Shown here piece after piece: positions 7,195-14,250 of a stretch of DNA of 14,250 nucleotides. Source of the stretch: JABEVB01 sp049965775 (GTDB lineage Bacteria; Planctomycetota; Phycisphaerae; WQYP01); assembly GCA_049965775.1 (NCBI GenBank), contig JBMFVX010000076.1:1-14250 (forward strand), read 5' to 3'. The notes below the pieces were generated by a model. That model saw only the letters and a program-made list of their open reading frames with translations, ran no database searches and was not told the origin of the DNA. Made by a program: the position numbers and the translations under genes. The first letter of the stretch is position 1, and every line of letters begins with the position of its first letter.

Positions 7195-7884
7195 TTAGTT
7201 TTTCATAAGCGCTCGGTAAATGATCTTGGCCACCACATGTTGCCCCTTGACGTTGGGATGTATTCCGTCCGCCTGAAGCAGCGATTTATCATCATGCATG
7301 CCGTCATGTACATTTATGATCGGCAAATGAAGCTTGGCGGCCACAATTTTGATGGCAGGAATCACTCCGCCAGCCATGTTCTTTTCATTAATGGCCATGT
7401 TCGGTTGGCTGCGGATCCAAGTGGTATTGAGAACCTGCGGCGGCAGGCAAAGCCAGACCTTTACGTTCGAGGTGCACGATTGATAGTGCTTTACAAGTTT
7501 GATCAAGTCATGCACAAAGTGGGCGTGATGCCTCCAGTTGATGGCCTTCGTATCGTTGGTGCCCAGCATGATGATGACGATTTTCGCCTTGAAAGCCGTT
7601 GAGAATTTATATTGAGGCGTCTTGTAATAGGGTAAGTTGCCGTCGTAGAGCAGTGTTGCGCCGGGATCGCCGAAGTCTTCCACTTTATAATGCTTGCCCA
7701 GCATTTTCTGCAGTTGGCCCGGCCAGGCGTTGATCGCTGGGTTGGGGATGCCCACACCCCACGTAATGCTGTCGCCAACGCACGCCACGCGGGTTGGAGC
7801 GCCGCAGGCAGCCAACGGGGCCAACAAAGTGATAATGCCCGCAAATAAAAGACGGGCCGTTAAATTGGAATGCAATCGCGACAT
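7195..7884 (-). CDS. SGNH/GDSL-type esterase, probable lipoprotein (copy 1)
   Basis: Exported hydrolase of the SGNH (GDSL) superfamily, enzymes that remove acyl groups from carbohydrates or lipids. Block I GDSITWG carries the nucleophile Ser39, block II the Gly75 region, block III GTND contains Asn110, and block V DGIHPN has Asp206 and His209, so the catalytic set is complete. The N-terminus is hydrophobic and ends in LAAC, a lipobox with Cys27, so it is probably a membrane-anchored lipoprotein. The product is 229 residues from ATG 7884, which has GGAG 6 nt upstream. An in-frame TTG at 7896 and ATG at 7887 are less well placed. By eye about three quarters of the mature residues match the neighbouring copy; this copy has a short insertion (about six residues) near TTWIRSQPNM. 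The natural substrate is unknown; sugar O-acetyl groups are a reasonable guess. Confidence 0.85.
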   Translation of the reverse strand: MSRLHSNLTARLLFAGIITLLAPLAACGAPTRVACVGDSITWGVGIPNPAINAWPGQLQKMLGKHYKVEDFGDPGATLLYDGNLPYYKTPQYKFSTAFKAKIVIIMLGTNDTKAINWRHHAHFVHDLIKLVKHYQSCTSNVKVWLCLPPQVLNTTWIRSQPNMAINEKNMAGGVIPAIKIVAAKLHLPIINVHDGMHDDKSLLQADGIHPNVKGQHVVAKIIYRALMKN

Positions 7885-7925
7885 CATGATCTCCAAATCA
7901 TTTCATATAAAGAGTGTAATGATTT

Positions 7926-8597
7926 TCAGCGGACGCTACGCAGAATCGCCCGCCGGATTATTTCGGCCATTACATGCTGGCCTTTGGCGTTGGGGTGTAC
8001 GCCATCGCGCTGCAGAAGCGATGGATCGTGATGCATGTCGTCGTGCACATTGATGATGGGTAGATGCAGCTTGGCGGCTACGATTTTTATGTCGGGAATA
8101 ACGCCGCCCACCATGTTCTTTTCGTTGATGCCGTAGCTGCTCTTGAGCACCGGCGGCGGCAGGCACAGCCAAACCTTTACACCGGTGGTTAGAGATTGAT
8201 AGTGCTTAACCAGCGCGACAAGGTCGTGGACAAAGTGGGCGTGATGTTTCCAGTTCCAAGCTTTGGTGTCGTTGGTGCCAAGCATAATGATTACGATTTT
8301 GCCTTTGAAGGCGGTTGAGTGCTTGTATTCCGGCGTCTTCCAATAAGGTAGATCTCCATCCTTTAACAGCGTTGCGCCGCTATGGCCGAAATTGGCCACC
8401 TTGTAATGTTTGCCCAGCATCTTCTGTAACTGCCCCGGCCAAGCATTAACCCAATGATTCCGAACGCCGGCGCCAAATGTAATACTGTCGCCGATGCACG
8501 CCACGCGCACCGGCTGAGCCGCAGTTGCTGATTTGGCTACGCAGGCAATGGTTATAAACATGACGAGGGCGAGTATCTTGGTCGAGAGTGATTGCAT
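7926..8597 (-). CDS. SGNH/GDSL-type esterase, exported (copy 2)
   Basis: Paralogue of the adjacent copy, lying 41 nt upstream of it on the same strand, so the pair is a tandem duplication and presumably one transcript. The catalytic set is intact: Ser38 in GDSITFG, Gly74, Asn109 in GTND, and Asp198 with His201 in DGVHPN. From ATG 8597 the product is 223 residues and begins with a signal peptide (MQSLSTKILALVMFITIA...), cleaved perhaps in the SATAA/QP region; a Cys at 19 sits in a poor lipobox context. The open frame continues upstream to 8657, but those 20 residues are not signal-like, and AAGGTG lies about 10 nt before 8597. Highly conserved stretches shared by both copies include AWPGQLQKMLGKHYKV and VKVWLCLPP. 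Export and the divergent fucose gene suggest polysaccharide work, but this is inference. Confidence 0.85.
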   Translation of the reverse strand: MQSLSTKILALVMFITIACVAKSATAAQPVRVACIGDSITFGAGVRNHWVNAWPGQLQKMLGKHYKVANFGHSGATLLKDGDLPYWKTPEYKHSTAFKGKIVIIMLGTNDTKAWNWKHHAHFVHDLVALVKHYQSLTTGVKVWLCLPPPVLKSSYGINEKNMVGGVIPDIKIVAAKLHLPIINVHDDMHHDPSLLQRDGVHPNAKGQHVMAEIIRRAILRSVR

Positions 8598-8989
8598 CGT
8601 ACTATTGCACCTTAAAAACATTGTTGCCAATACAATTGTCATACATTTTGGCGGCAATGCACTTGGCTATTGCATACCGCAATTAAAATACTTTATAACG
8701 CCCGGTAAGTTTTAGCAACTAAATTGCTTTGCTTTGTTTTTTGTTTTACGTTTTCCATTAGAAAATGTCACTCGTTGGGGTCAACCTATTCGGCCTCATT
8801 TTGTCTCAATCTTGTTCGATACGCCGCATGCGCCTTGCCATGGGGAAGATCATTGCCGCAAGGATCCTTTGTTATAGGCTCAATTTATTATGGCGTGGTC
8901 GAAGAAATTGCGGCAGTATCATGACCTTTTTGTTAAACTACCGCTTCGAATGAGTTACGCGTCATATTTCAGCAAGGGGGAATCGCCAA
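8598..8989. other. AT-rich divergent intergenic region
   Basis: No convincing gene. It separates the minus-strand SGNH pair from the plus-strand fucose gene and must hold promoters for both. It is clearly richer in A and T than its neighbours, with a low-complexity T-rich run near 8722-8758 and an imperfect palindrome near 8650-8682 (GCGG...CCGC arms with TGCA inside). Short forward frames at 8724-8953 have no family resemblance and are judged spurious. I could not single out a promoter with confidence. Confidence 0.5.
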
Positions 8990-9940
8990 GTGATTAAAAA
9001 GCCAAATAATGCTCAAGCCAGGGCTTTGCGGCAGATCGTCAGCCGTGCCAGCGAGGCCTACAAAAGATCATTAATTGGGTATCAGGCTGGTTTAGCTTGG
9101 GATTATGTGGTGCTGACCGCAGCCAACGAACATCAGGCGGCTGGCTATCGTCACGAATTGGCCCTGCGCACCAGCGGCAATGGCCCTATGGGGGCGTTTT
9201 TTCCGGCCAGCCAGCAAACATTGGTCGTGGCCGATCCGCCCGGCTTTCGCATCGGTTCGGGTGGGGCGACGTTTTATGTTCTGCGTCAAATACTTAAACG
9301 CCAGAAAGCACTGGGTGATAAGCGCGGTTTTGATTCGCTGCGAGTCTTGCTGATTCACTCCGGTGGCGCATCGCAACGAATTCCGCAGTTTTCGCCGCTG
9401 GGCAAAATATTCATGCCTCTGCCCATGGTGAGGCCCGATGGCCAACTGATGACGATTTTTGATCACCTGTACCTCATGACAGCTCCGTTGCCGCCCAAGC
9501 TTGGCCCCGGAATGCTTGTGGCCGCGGGCGATGTGTTTTTGCTGTTTGATGGTGGGGCTATACCAAGCCAGCCATCCGGTATAACCGCACTGGGCATTCG
9601 CGCGCCTGCGATCTTGGGGCAGGGGCATGGCGTGTTTATTCCGAGCGTCTCCGGCAACAAAATGGCCGAGGTGACAAAGGTGTCGTTTCCGTTGGTGGCC
9701 GGCACTCTGCAGAAGGCCTTGGTCGCCGAGCTGTCGCAAGCCGGTGCGGTGGATGCTCGCGGCAATGTGCTTATTGACTCAGGCCTGGTGCATTTTGATG
9801 CGGCCGCCACCAGCAAACTCGGCAATCTTGGTGCGGTGTACACGCCTGCCTGGAATCGCCGCCACCGCCGCAGTATAGATTTGTACGCCGACATTATTCC
9901 TGCGGCGCGACTGGGCGCCTCCCCCCCCGGATGCTCATGA
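8990..9940 (+). CDS. Fucokinase/fucose-1-phosphate guanylyltransferase, N-terminal part (frame broken)
   Basis: Encodes the nucleotidyltransferase half of a bifunctional FKP-type enzyme, which converts L-fucose to L-fucose-1-phosphate and then to GDP-L-fucose for glycan building. Visible landmarks are GFRIGSGGATFYVL (85-98) and the nucleotide-binding stretch VLLIHSGGASQRIPQFSPLG (119-138) followed by KIFMPLP; AGDVFLLFD (179-187) is likely part of the metal/nucleotide site. The start is GTG 8990 behind AGGGGG (8975-8980). The frame ends at TGA 9938-9940, ten bases after a run of eight C (9921-9928), while the family continues without a break. Reading one C less joins it to the next frame without a stop (…GASPPDAHEPGAVLIRDMQ…), giving one protein of about 1045 residues, near the usual 950-1085. 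Confidence 0.85.
   Translation: MIKKPNNAQARALRQIVSRASEAYKRSLIGYQAGLAWDYVVLTAANEHQAAGYRHELALRTSGNGPMGAFFPASQQTLVVADPPGFRIGSGGATFYVLRQILKRQKALGDKRGFDSLRVLLIHSGGASQRIPQFSPLGKIFMPLPMVRPDGQLMTIFDHLYLMTAPLPPKLGPGMLVAAGDVFLLFDGGAIPSQPSGITALGIRAPAILGQGHGVFIPSVSGNKMAEVTKVSFPLVAGTLQKALVAELSQAGAVDARGNVLIDSGLVHFDAAATSKLGNLGAVYTPAWNRRHRRSIDLYADIIPAARLGASPPGCS
9921..9928 (+). other. C8 homopolymer at the frame break in the fucose gene
   Basis: Eight consecutive C residues between T9920 and G9929 mark the exact place where the reading frame changes by +1. With seven C the gene would be open from 8990 to 12128. Sequencing or assembly error, a real inactivating indel, phase variation by slipped-strand mispairing, or +1 ribosomal frameshifting would all look like this. 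Confidence 0.8.
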
Positions 9941-9965
9941 GCCTGGGGCCGTACTTATTCGGGAT

Positions 9966-12128
9966 ATGCAGCGGGCATTTGAGTCAACCCCGTTGTGCTG
10001 CCATGAGTTGGCGCGATCGCACTTTCAGCATCTCGGAACGACGCGGCAATTCCGCGATGCCGTGACCGGCCGCGACCACTCCCCGATTTGCAGCTTGTTT
10101 CAGCAGAATGTTCGCCTGGCGGCCGACGTGATAACGACAACCGCGCGCGTCTATCAATCGGTCATTGCAGCGGCAAATTCGCGTATGGGGCCTGATAGCG
10201 TGGTGGAAAATTGTTTGATTAACTCTCCGGTTGTGCTGGAAGCCGGAGCGATGCTCTCGAACGTCACTGTGGATGCAACCAGCGTACTTCGTGTGCCCGA
10301 GAATACCTTGGTGTATGGTGCGGCTCTTCGTGTCGCGCGCCAACGCGGAACAGTTATTGTAGTGTGCGGCGTCAACGACGACCCCAAAACAGATCATAGC
10401 CTGTGCAACCTGAGCCTCAAGCAATGGCTTAAGCTCGCGCGGGTAAAGCCTCGTGATTTGTGGCCTGCCGGTGAAAAAAAGCGAAATCTCTGGACCGCCC
10501 GCCTTTATCCAATGTGGGGGGCCAATGAAGACTGGAGCGATATTTTATGGCTTGCCCGACCGCAGACGGCCACGGCTGCCCAGCGGACGGCCTGGCGCAA
10601 AGCTCGCCGATACTCCATGGGTGAAGTTCTCGCTTTGGTTGATGCCGCCGCCATGGCTGAGCATCGCGACACCATTGCGGGCCGGCTTGAAGCAATGCAG
10701 TGGTTGCAGTCAGTGAAAGACAATACCGCGTCATCTGTGCAAGGTACTATCGCTCATTTTGGCGTGCGGGGTTATGGGCAGCTTGTGCAGGCCATCGCGG
10801 CAGAGGCTGCCAATAACGATCTGAATCCGCTCACCCGGGCACGACTTAATTGGTCCCTGGCAGAGATCATTTTACGGCCGCTGTTTCCGCGGGGCGCGGC
10901 GGGTAAGCTCAAACCGATTGTCCTAAGGCAGCAGGCTTTTGCAGCGGTGCGCGATGCGGTCAACGGCCCCGCCTCAATTGACAAAAACAACGCGCAGGCT
11001 GCAGCGCTGCAGCATCTGCCCCATCGTGTCAGAGCTTTGGCTCCGGTGCGGCTGGATCTTGCAGGTGGCTGGAGCGATACGCCACCTTATTGCCTTGAAG
11101 AGGGCGGTGCTGTCGTTAACGTGGCCATTGACCTTAACGACGTCGAACCTATTGAGTCTTCGCTTACCCCGCTCGACGAGCCTGTGGTGCGACTGATATC
11201 GCGTGATCTGGGGCGTATGCTGGTTATACGAAGCCCCGAGCAACTTCGTACCGCCATACATACTCAAGATGTATTTGGGTTGCATCGCGCGGCGCTGCAG
11301 CTTTGTGGTCTGCTGCCGCGGCCAAATGAAACCTCGCAGCGGCGCTGGCTGAATCGTGTAAGCCCCAACGGCGGTGGTTTTGAGTTGGCAACCGCCAGCA
11401 ATCTGCCCAAAGGTTCTGGCATGGGCACAAGCTCCATCCTGGGGGCTACCACGCTGGCGGTGCTGCGCAGTGCAACTGGCCAGCGCAATGATCCTGAAGA
11501 ACTTTTTGAACAGACGCTGCAACTTGAGCAGGTATTGGGAGCAGGCGGTGGTTGGCAGGATCAGGTGGGAGGTATTATTGGCGGTGTTAAACTCATCGCC
11601 ACCCGCCCGGGACTGGTTCAAAGGCTGCAGGTTAAACGCGTGCCAATAAATCCGCGGCAACTGCAAGACCTTCAGGATCGGCTGGTTGTTTACTTTACAG
11701 GCCGTCAGCGATTGGCCCGTAATATTTTACGCGAGGTGATGGGGCGGTATCTGTCGCGCGAGCCGGGGGCCTTAGTTTTATTTAACGAGCTTAAGCAATC
11801 GGCCATGGCCTGCGCAGCGGCGCTTGAACATGCCGACTGGCTGTCGTGCGCGTCAGAAATCAACCGCTATTGGCGCATCAAGAAAGATCTATTTGCCGGT
11901 TCGACCACTCCTGCCATTGATGCGCTATTTTTGGAACTGCGACCCTATTATCTTGCCGCATGCCTGTCCGGAGCTGGCGGCGGCGGCTTTGCGTTCTTTT
12001 TATGCTCCGGCCCCGACCAGGCTCACCGCCTGCGAACGGAATTGTCGCGCATATCGCTGCGCCCCGGATCGCTTGGTTTGGCATTTGCCGTACGCGTCAA
12101 TACTGTGGGGCTGCGTGTAGGCTCCTGA
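9966..12128 (+). CDS. Fucokinase/fucose-1-phosphate guanylyltransferase, C-terminal part
   Basis: The rest of the FKP-type enzyme in the +1-shifted frame. The frame is open from upstream of the C8 tract; 9966 is merely its first ATG and has no good ribosome-binding site, so it is unlikely to be a natural start. Residues 1-130 look like the left-handed beta-helix continuation of the guanylyltransferase part (VVENCLINSPVVLEAGAMLS). About 145-200 carries the family-specific NLWTARLYPMW and WSDILWL stretches. From about 355 comes a GHMP kinase: APVRLDLAGGWSDTPPY (359-375), the glycine-rich ATP loop LPKGSGMGTSSILGATTLAV (480-499), GGGWQDQVGG (527-536) and the C-terminal SGAGGGGFAFF motif (668-678). 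All look intact, so the gene is not an old pseudogene. Fucose-specific residues were not checked; a related 6-deoxy or arabino sugar is possible. Confidence 0.88.
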   Translation: MQRAFESTPLCCHELARSHFQHLGTTRQFRDAVTGRDHSPICSLFQQNVRLAADVITTTARVYQSVIAAANSRMGPDSVVENCLINSPVVLEAGAMLSNVTVDATSVLRVPENTLVYGAALRVARQRGTVIVVCGVNDDPKTDHSLCNLSLKQWLKLARVKPRDLWPAGEKKRNLWTARLYPMWGANEDWSDILWLARPQTATAAQRTAWRKARRYSMGEVLALVDAAAMAEHRDTIAGRLEAMQWLQSVKDNTASSVQGTIAHFGVRGYGQLVQAIAAEAANNDLNPLTRARLNWSLAEIILRPLFPRGAAGKLKPIVLRQQAFAAVRDAVNGPASIDKNNAQAAALQHLPHRVRALAPVRLDLAGGWSDTPPYCLEEGGAVVNVAIDLNDVEPIESSLTPLDEPVVRLISRDLGRMLVIRSPEQLRTAIHTQDVFGLHRAALQLCGLLPRPNETSQRRWLNRVSPNGGGFELATASNLPKGSGMGTSSILGATTLAVLRSATGQRNDPEELFEQTLQLEQVLGAGGGWQDQVGGIIGGVKLIATRPGLVQRLQVKRVPINPRQLQDLQDRLVVYFTGRQRLARNILREVMGRYLSREPGALVLFNELKQSAMACAAALEHADWLSCASEINRYWRIKKDLFAGSTTPAIDALFLELRPYYLAACLSGAGGGGFAFFLCSGPDQAHRLRTELSRISLRPGSLGLAFAVRVNTVGLRVGS

Positions 12129-12183
12129 TTGGTGCTGTCAACATGGGGCTGCCAATAAATCGGGCTTCAGGCCACATCGGGCC

Positions 12184-12240
12184 GCCGCGGGATGGCTCGC
12201 CGCGGGATGGAAGCTGTTTACCACCGGCAAGCCGGCGGCT
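12184..12240. repeat. 15-bp tandem repeat plus REP-like palindrome
   Basis: GCCGCGGGATGG occurs at 12184-12195 and 12199-12210, separated by CTC, so the period is 15 bp. Directly after comes CCACCGGCAAGCCGGCGG (12221-12238), a near-perfect palindrome with arms CCACCGG and CCGGCGG around CAAG and one mismatch, followed by CTAAATAGGGG. Short GC-rich palindromes of this type behave as REP elements in many bacteria. It lies about 60-110 nt after the end of the fucose gene and could protect or terminate its mRNA, though no T-run is present. Confidence 0.4.
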
Positions 12241-12412
12241 AAATAGGGGCGTACGTCACGCGCTGGAACCGCAACAACTGCAATCCCAGCGCCGCCCGGA
12301 AAATTGGCAGACCCGTCAACATCCGGCTATTTTGATAACGAATGCAATCTGCTGTTATAAGGAGCCGGTTGCGTTGTCGCGCCCTCAAAACTCACAAAAT
12401 TGTATTGGTACA

Positions 12413-12429
12413 TGGAGCCGAAGGCTCCA
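12413..12429. repeat. Perfect 7-bp hairpin
   Basis: TGGAGCC (12413-12419), loop GAA, GGCTCCA (12423-12429). No T-run follows on either strand, so it is not a classical terminator. Its role is unknown; it may be a palindromic remnant. Confidence 0.4.
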
Positions 12430-12906
12430 GCGGCGCCAATTCGTTGTAAGTTGATGTATCAGAATGTAGCCAAGGGGCCTATCGTGATAAGTAATGCCGT
12501 CCTGGCGCAGAGCCACCCAACATTCGTGATTCCTCGGATGTTTTATTGTCGCTTTATGACCCTGGCCTTCGACGTTGGCTTGGGCGTGGGCTTACCCGTC
12601 ATAGGGCTGTACTGGCTGTAGCGGCTATACTCGCCCAGCTGATTGTAGAGGTATCACATTCCAAAATTATGGATGACCAAGCAGTTGGCGCATTCCGGTT
12701 GAGAGTTAGTGGGGCGTTGTTGGTGGGAACTGGACGCGTTTAAAATGATGCCATCGTAATTGCGGCAGTTCGATGATTGCGGCAACTGAAAACTTCAGGG
12801 CTAAACGCAAACAGCGTGAAGCATGTCCTTCGTTTTTTACTCCTTGCCCGTAGGTCTTCCCGGCTCTGGACGAGGAATGTGGCTGCGAGGGGAATTTTAA
12901 CCGCAT

Positions 12907-13104
12907 CCCGAAAGGCGGCTCCTGCCCGCAGAGGCCTGTCCCGGCCAGCGCCGGGAGATTTCGCCATCCATGGCTCAAACCCGATAGTCGGCTCCTGCCC
13001 TATCGGGATTTCAGCTTCCATGCCTCAAGACCGAGGGGCACAGAGACGACGACGGGGAGTTAACCACAATCCCGAACACGGCTGGCGAGAAAAGGATTTC
13101 GGGA
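12907..13104. repeat. Degenerate tandem modules with TCGGGA-type inverted repeats
   Basis: A unit beginning CCCGAAAGGCGGCTCCTGCC at 12907 recurs at 12980 as CCCGATAGTCGGCTCCTGCC, 19 of the first 21 positions matching. Both end in a similar tail (…ATTTC…TCCATG…CTCAA). Each contains an inverted repeat: CCCGGC (12940-12945) with GCCGGG (12950-12955) in the first, and CCCGATAG (12980-12987) with CTATCGGG (13000-13007) in the second. A third inverted repeat, TCCCGAA (13070-13076) with TTCGGGA (13098-13104), follows. The modules look like copies of one small palindromic element that have drifted apart. Confidence 0.5.
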
Positions 13105-13110
13105 CGGGCG

Positions 13111-13285
13111 GCACGAAAACACAAAGATTTTTCATTTGGGCGCGGTGCGACGAGGTTTCACCGCAGGGGACGCTGGGTAACGCAGGGTTTTTAAATTTTT
13201 ATTTAGGGGCGATGGGCGACAACGGTTTTAGCCACAGAGAGCACCGAGGGCCACAGAGATTTTTATTTTTATTTTGGCGCTGCGC
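13111..13285. repeat. Three degenerate copies of a 'cacagag…T-rich' repeat
   Basis: Three head-to-tail segments share a layout: a purine-rich CACAGAG-like part, then a T-rich tail, then GGCGC-like bases. They centre on GCACGAAAACACAAAGATTT (13111-13130), GACGCTGGGTAACGCAGGGT (13169-13188) and GCACCGAGGGCCACAGAGAT (13241-13260), each continuing into runs such as TTTTTATTTTTATTTTGGCGC. A fourth CACAGAGACG piece lies at 13040-13049. Similar 'ccacagaggacacagag' sequences are commonly seen between genes in environmental bacterial genomes, where they give rise to false gene predictions. The copies here are strongly diverged. Confidence 0.5.
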
Positions 13286-13476
13286 TTTTTGGGGTGCGGT
13301 TGCCGCTGCGCCGCGATGGGGAATTGGAGCAACAGATGGCGCGTTTCTTGTAAAAAACAACATGTTACTGGTTTGCAATGCTGATTAATCTTTGAGAGTC
13401 GGTTCGGTCCTCCGCCGCGCATAAGGGGGATTTTAGCCCCATCGCAATCCCGGCGATTACCTGGACAGTATCCAAG

Positions 13477-13593
13477 CAGGGTCTTTTAGTTTTCATAAGT
13501 GGCGTAAAATTGCTTGACAAGGGATGATAGACGTGTGCAGCCATGGAAGGCTGGACGATAACAGTCAGTGGCATGGAAAAAGGAGGCCAAGGA
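13477..13593 (+). mobile_element. Candidate left end of the insertion sequence
   Basis: CAGGGTCTTTTAGTTTTCAT begins at 13477, about 117 nt before the transposase start. ISAs1-type elements have terminal inverted repeats starting CAGGG followed by T/A-rich bases, so this is a plausible left end. No reverse-complement match is found after the gene, which agrees with loss of the right end. The segment also contains a TTGACA (13514-13519). Confidence 0.35.
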
Positions 13594-14193
13594 GTGGCCG
13601 TGATTCAGGGCATATCGTTGGTTGAGGCCTTTCGTTCAGTTCCGGATCCGCGTGGTCGGCGTGGCCGTCGCCATCCGCTGCCGGCGGTTTTAAGCATGTT
13701 GGCGGTGGGCACCATGTGCGGTGGCCGCAGCATATATGCCATTCTGCAATGGGGAAGAGATCATGGGCAGGAAATGGCGCATCGGTTAGGTCTGGCCAAA
13801 CACGGGATTCCCACAGACGGGATGATGAGTAACTTATTGCGGCGAATGGATATACCGGCGTATGAAGCAGCGTTGTCGCGCTGGATTGATGAGTTCCGCG
13901 TATTGCTGGACTGCGGCGAACCGGAGGCCTTGAGCGTTGACGGCAAAACGCTACGTGGCAGCCAGGGGCACGAGGTTCCAGGGGTGCACCTGCTGTCGGC
14001 GTTTGCGGTAGGGCTGGGACTGGTTCTCAAGGAGGTCCCCGCCGGAGCCAACAAGCAGGAAGGTGGTGAGATTACCGCCGCGTCGGAATTACTTACAGGC
14101 TTGGTATTAGAGGGTAAAGTGATAACGGGTGACGCGTGGTTCGCGCAACGCGGACTCTGTGGCCAGATCGTTAAACCAAAGTTCCTTATATAG
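13594..14193 (+). pseudogene. ISAs1-family transposase, C-terminally truncated
   Basis: N-terminal and central part of a DDE transposase of the ISAs1 (H-repeat-like) family. Features are the family-specific N-terminal domain (VEAFRSVPDPRGRRGRRHPL), the first catalytic Asp116 in SVDGKTLRGS, GGEITAASELL (157-167) and the second Asp180 in VITGDAWF. Members are usually about 370-380 residues; this one is 199. Homology stops abruptly after GQIV near 14171 and the frame ends KPKFLI-stop. None of the three forward frames after that continues the family sequence, so the right half, including the final catalytic Glu, is missing by deletion or insertion rather than a simple frameshift. The start is set at GTG 13594, 7 nt after a perfect AGGAGG (13581-13586); the frame is open upstream to 13543, but those residues are not family-like. 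Confidence 0.82.
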
Positions 14194-14250
14194 AAAACGC
14201 ATTTCACCCGCGTAGGCATTGCGAATTGTTCAAAAATCAGCTTCCCCGTA
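14194..14250. other. Unassigned sequence to the window edge
   Basis: Fifty-seven bases after the truncated transposase contain no recognised feature and no reverse complement of the candidate left IS end. The breakpoint with foreign or resident DNA is probably around 14170. Confidence 0.4.

Larger units (their letters stand above)
12129..13476. other. Gene-poor stretch with repeat remnants
   Basis: About 1.35 kb without a supportable gene. Open frames here (for example 12400-12621 and 12777-13388 forward, 12740-13021 reverse) lack family resemblance. The 203-residue forward frame contains HREHRGPQRF, typical of translated 'cacagag' repeats rather than protein. The stretch contains the repeats and hairpins listed separately. 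It may be the scar of past insertions, since it abuts a truncated insertion sequence. I see no good terminator directly after the fucose gene. Confidence 0.55.

Noticed and set aside
11960..12454. A 164-residue forward frame running past the end of the fucose gene
   Set aside because: Its first third is a shadow of the kinase C-terminus, and the rest is Arg/Gln/Pro-rich with no recognisable domain.
12777..13388. A 203-residue forward frame in the gene-poor stretch
   Set aside because: Contains HREHRGPQRF and similar peptides that come from translating 'cacagag' repeats; low-complexity, no ribosome-binding site, no family resemblance.
12129..13476. A CRISPR array among the repeats
   Set aside because: The repeats are diverged, of unequal spacing and few, with no uniform 25-40 bp repeat and unique spacer alternation, and no cas gene is present.
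14160..14250. A frameshift as the cause of the short transposase
   Set aside because: None of the three forward frames after 14171 resembles the expected continuation of the family, so loss of sequence is more likely than an indel.

Overview
The window looks like chromosomal DNA of a moderately GC-rich, Gram-negative-type bacterium, most plausibly a member of the Planctomycetota (Phycisphaerae-like) or a related PVC lineage. This is an inference from three things: the divergent L35/L20/PheS sequences, exported SGNH hydrolases and a LolA-like protein beside a large fucokinase/fucose-1-phosphate guanylyltransferase, and long gene-poor stretches with 'cacagag' and 'tcggga' type degenerate repeats. 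No rRNA gene is present to settle the taxonomy.

Layout. Positions 1-319 are a non-coding leader with two hairpins before rpmI (320-523) and rplT (606-974). The infC gene that often precedes them is not in the window. The rplT-pheS gap (975-1220) holds a run of four close-packed hairpins. pheS (1221-2231) is not followed by pheT; it converges on proS (minus strand, 2228-3970), and the two stop codons overlap. Upstream of proS on the same strand is a YgfZ/GcvT-like protein (4184-5374). A divergent intergenic region with plausible promoters in both directions leads to a HAD phosphatase (5655-6299) and a LolA-like exported protein (6305-7114), which form a tight two-gene operon. A bidirectional terminator (7117-7150) separates these from two tandem paralogous SGNH hydrolases on the minus strand (7195-7884 and 7926-8597). 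Divergent from them is a large fucose-salvage gene (8990-12128), whose reading frame is broken at a run of eight C at 9921-9928.

From 12129 to about 13476 there is no convincing gene. The stretch contains a tandem 15-bp repeat, a REP-like palindrome, hairpins, inverted-repeat modules and three degenerate copies of a 'cacagag...T-rich' repeat. The window ends with a 3'-truncated ISAs1-family transposase (13594-14193).

Functionally, the left 4 kb is translation (two large-subunit ribosomal proteins and two class II aminoacyl-tRNA synthetases). The middle is Fe-S/folate-type maintenance plus envelope or carbohydrate functions. The right end is fucose activation (L-fucose to GDP-L-fucose) next to exported esterase-like enzymes, followed by a mobile-element and repeat graveyard. 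No clearly new defence or biosynthetic system is visible. The best leads are the poly-C frame break in the fucokinase gene, the structured RNA between rplT and pheS, and the repeat mosaic at 12.9-13.3 kb.
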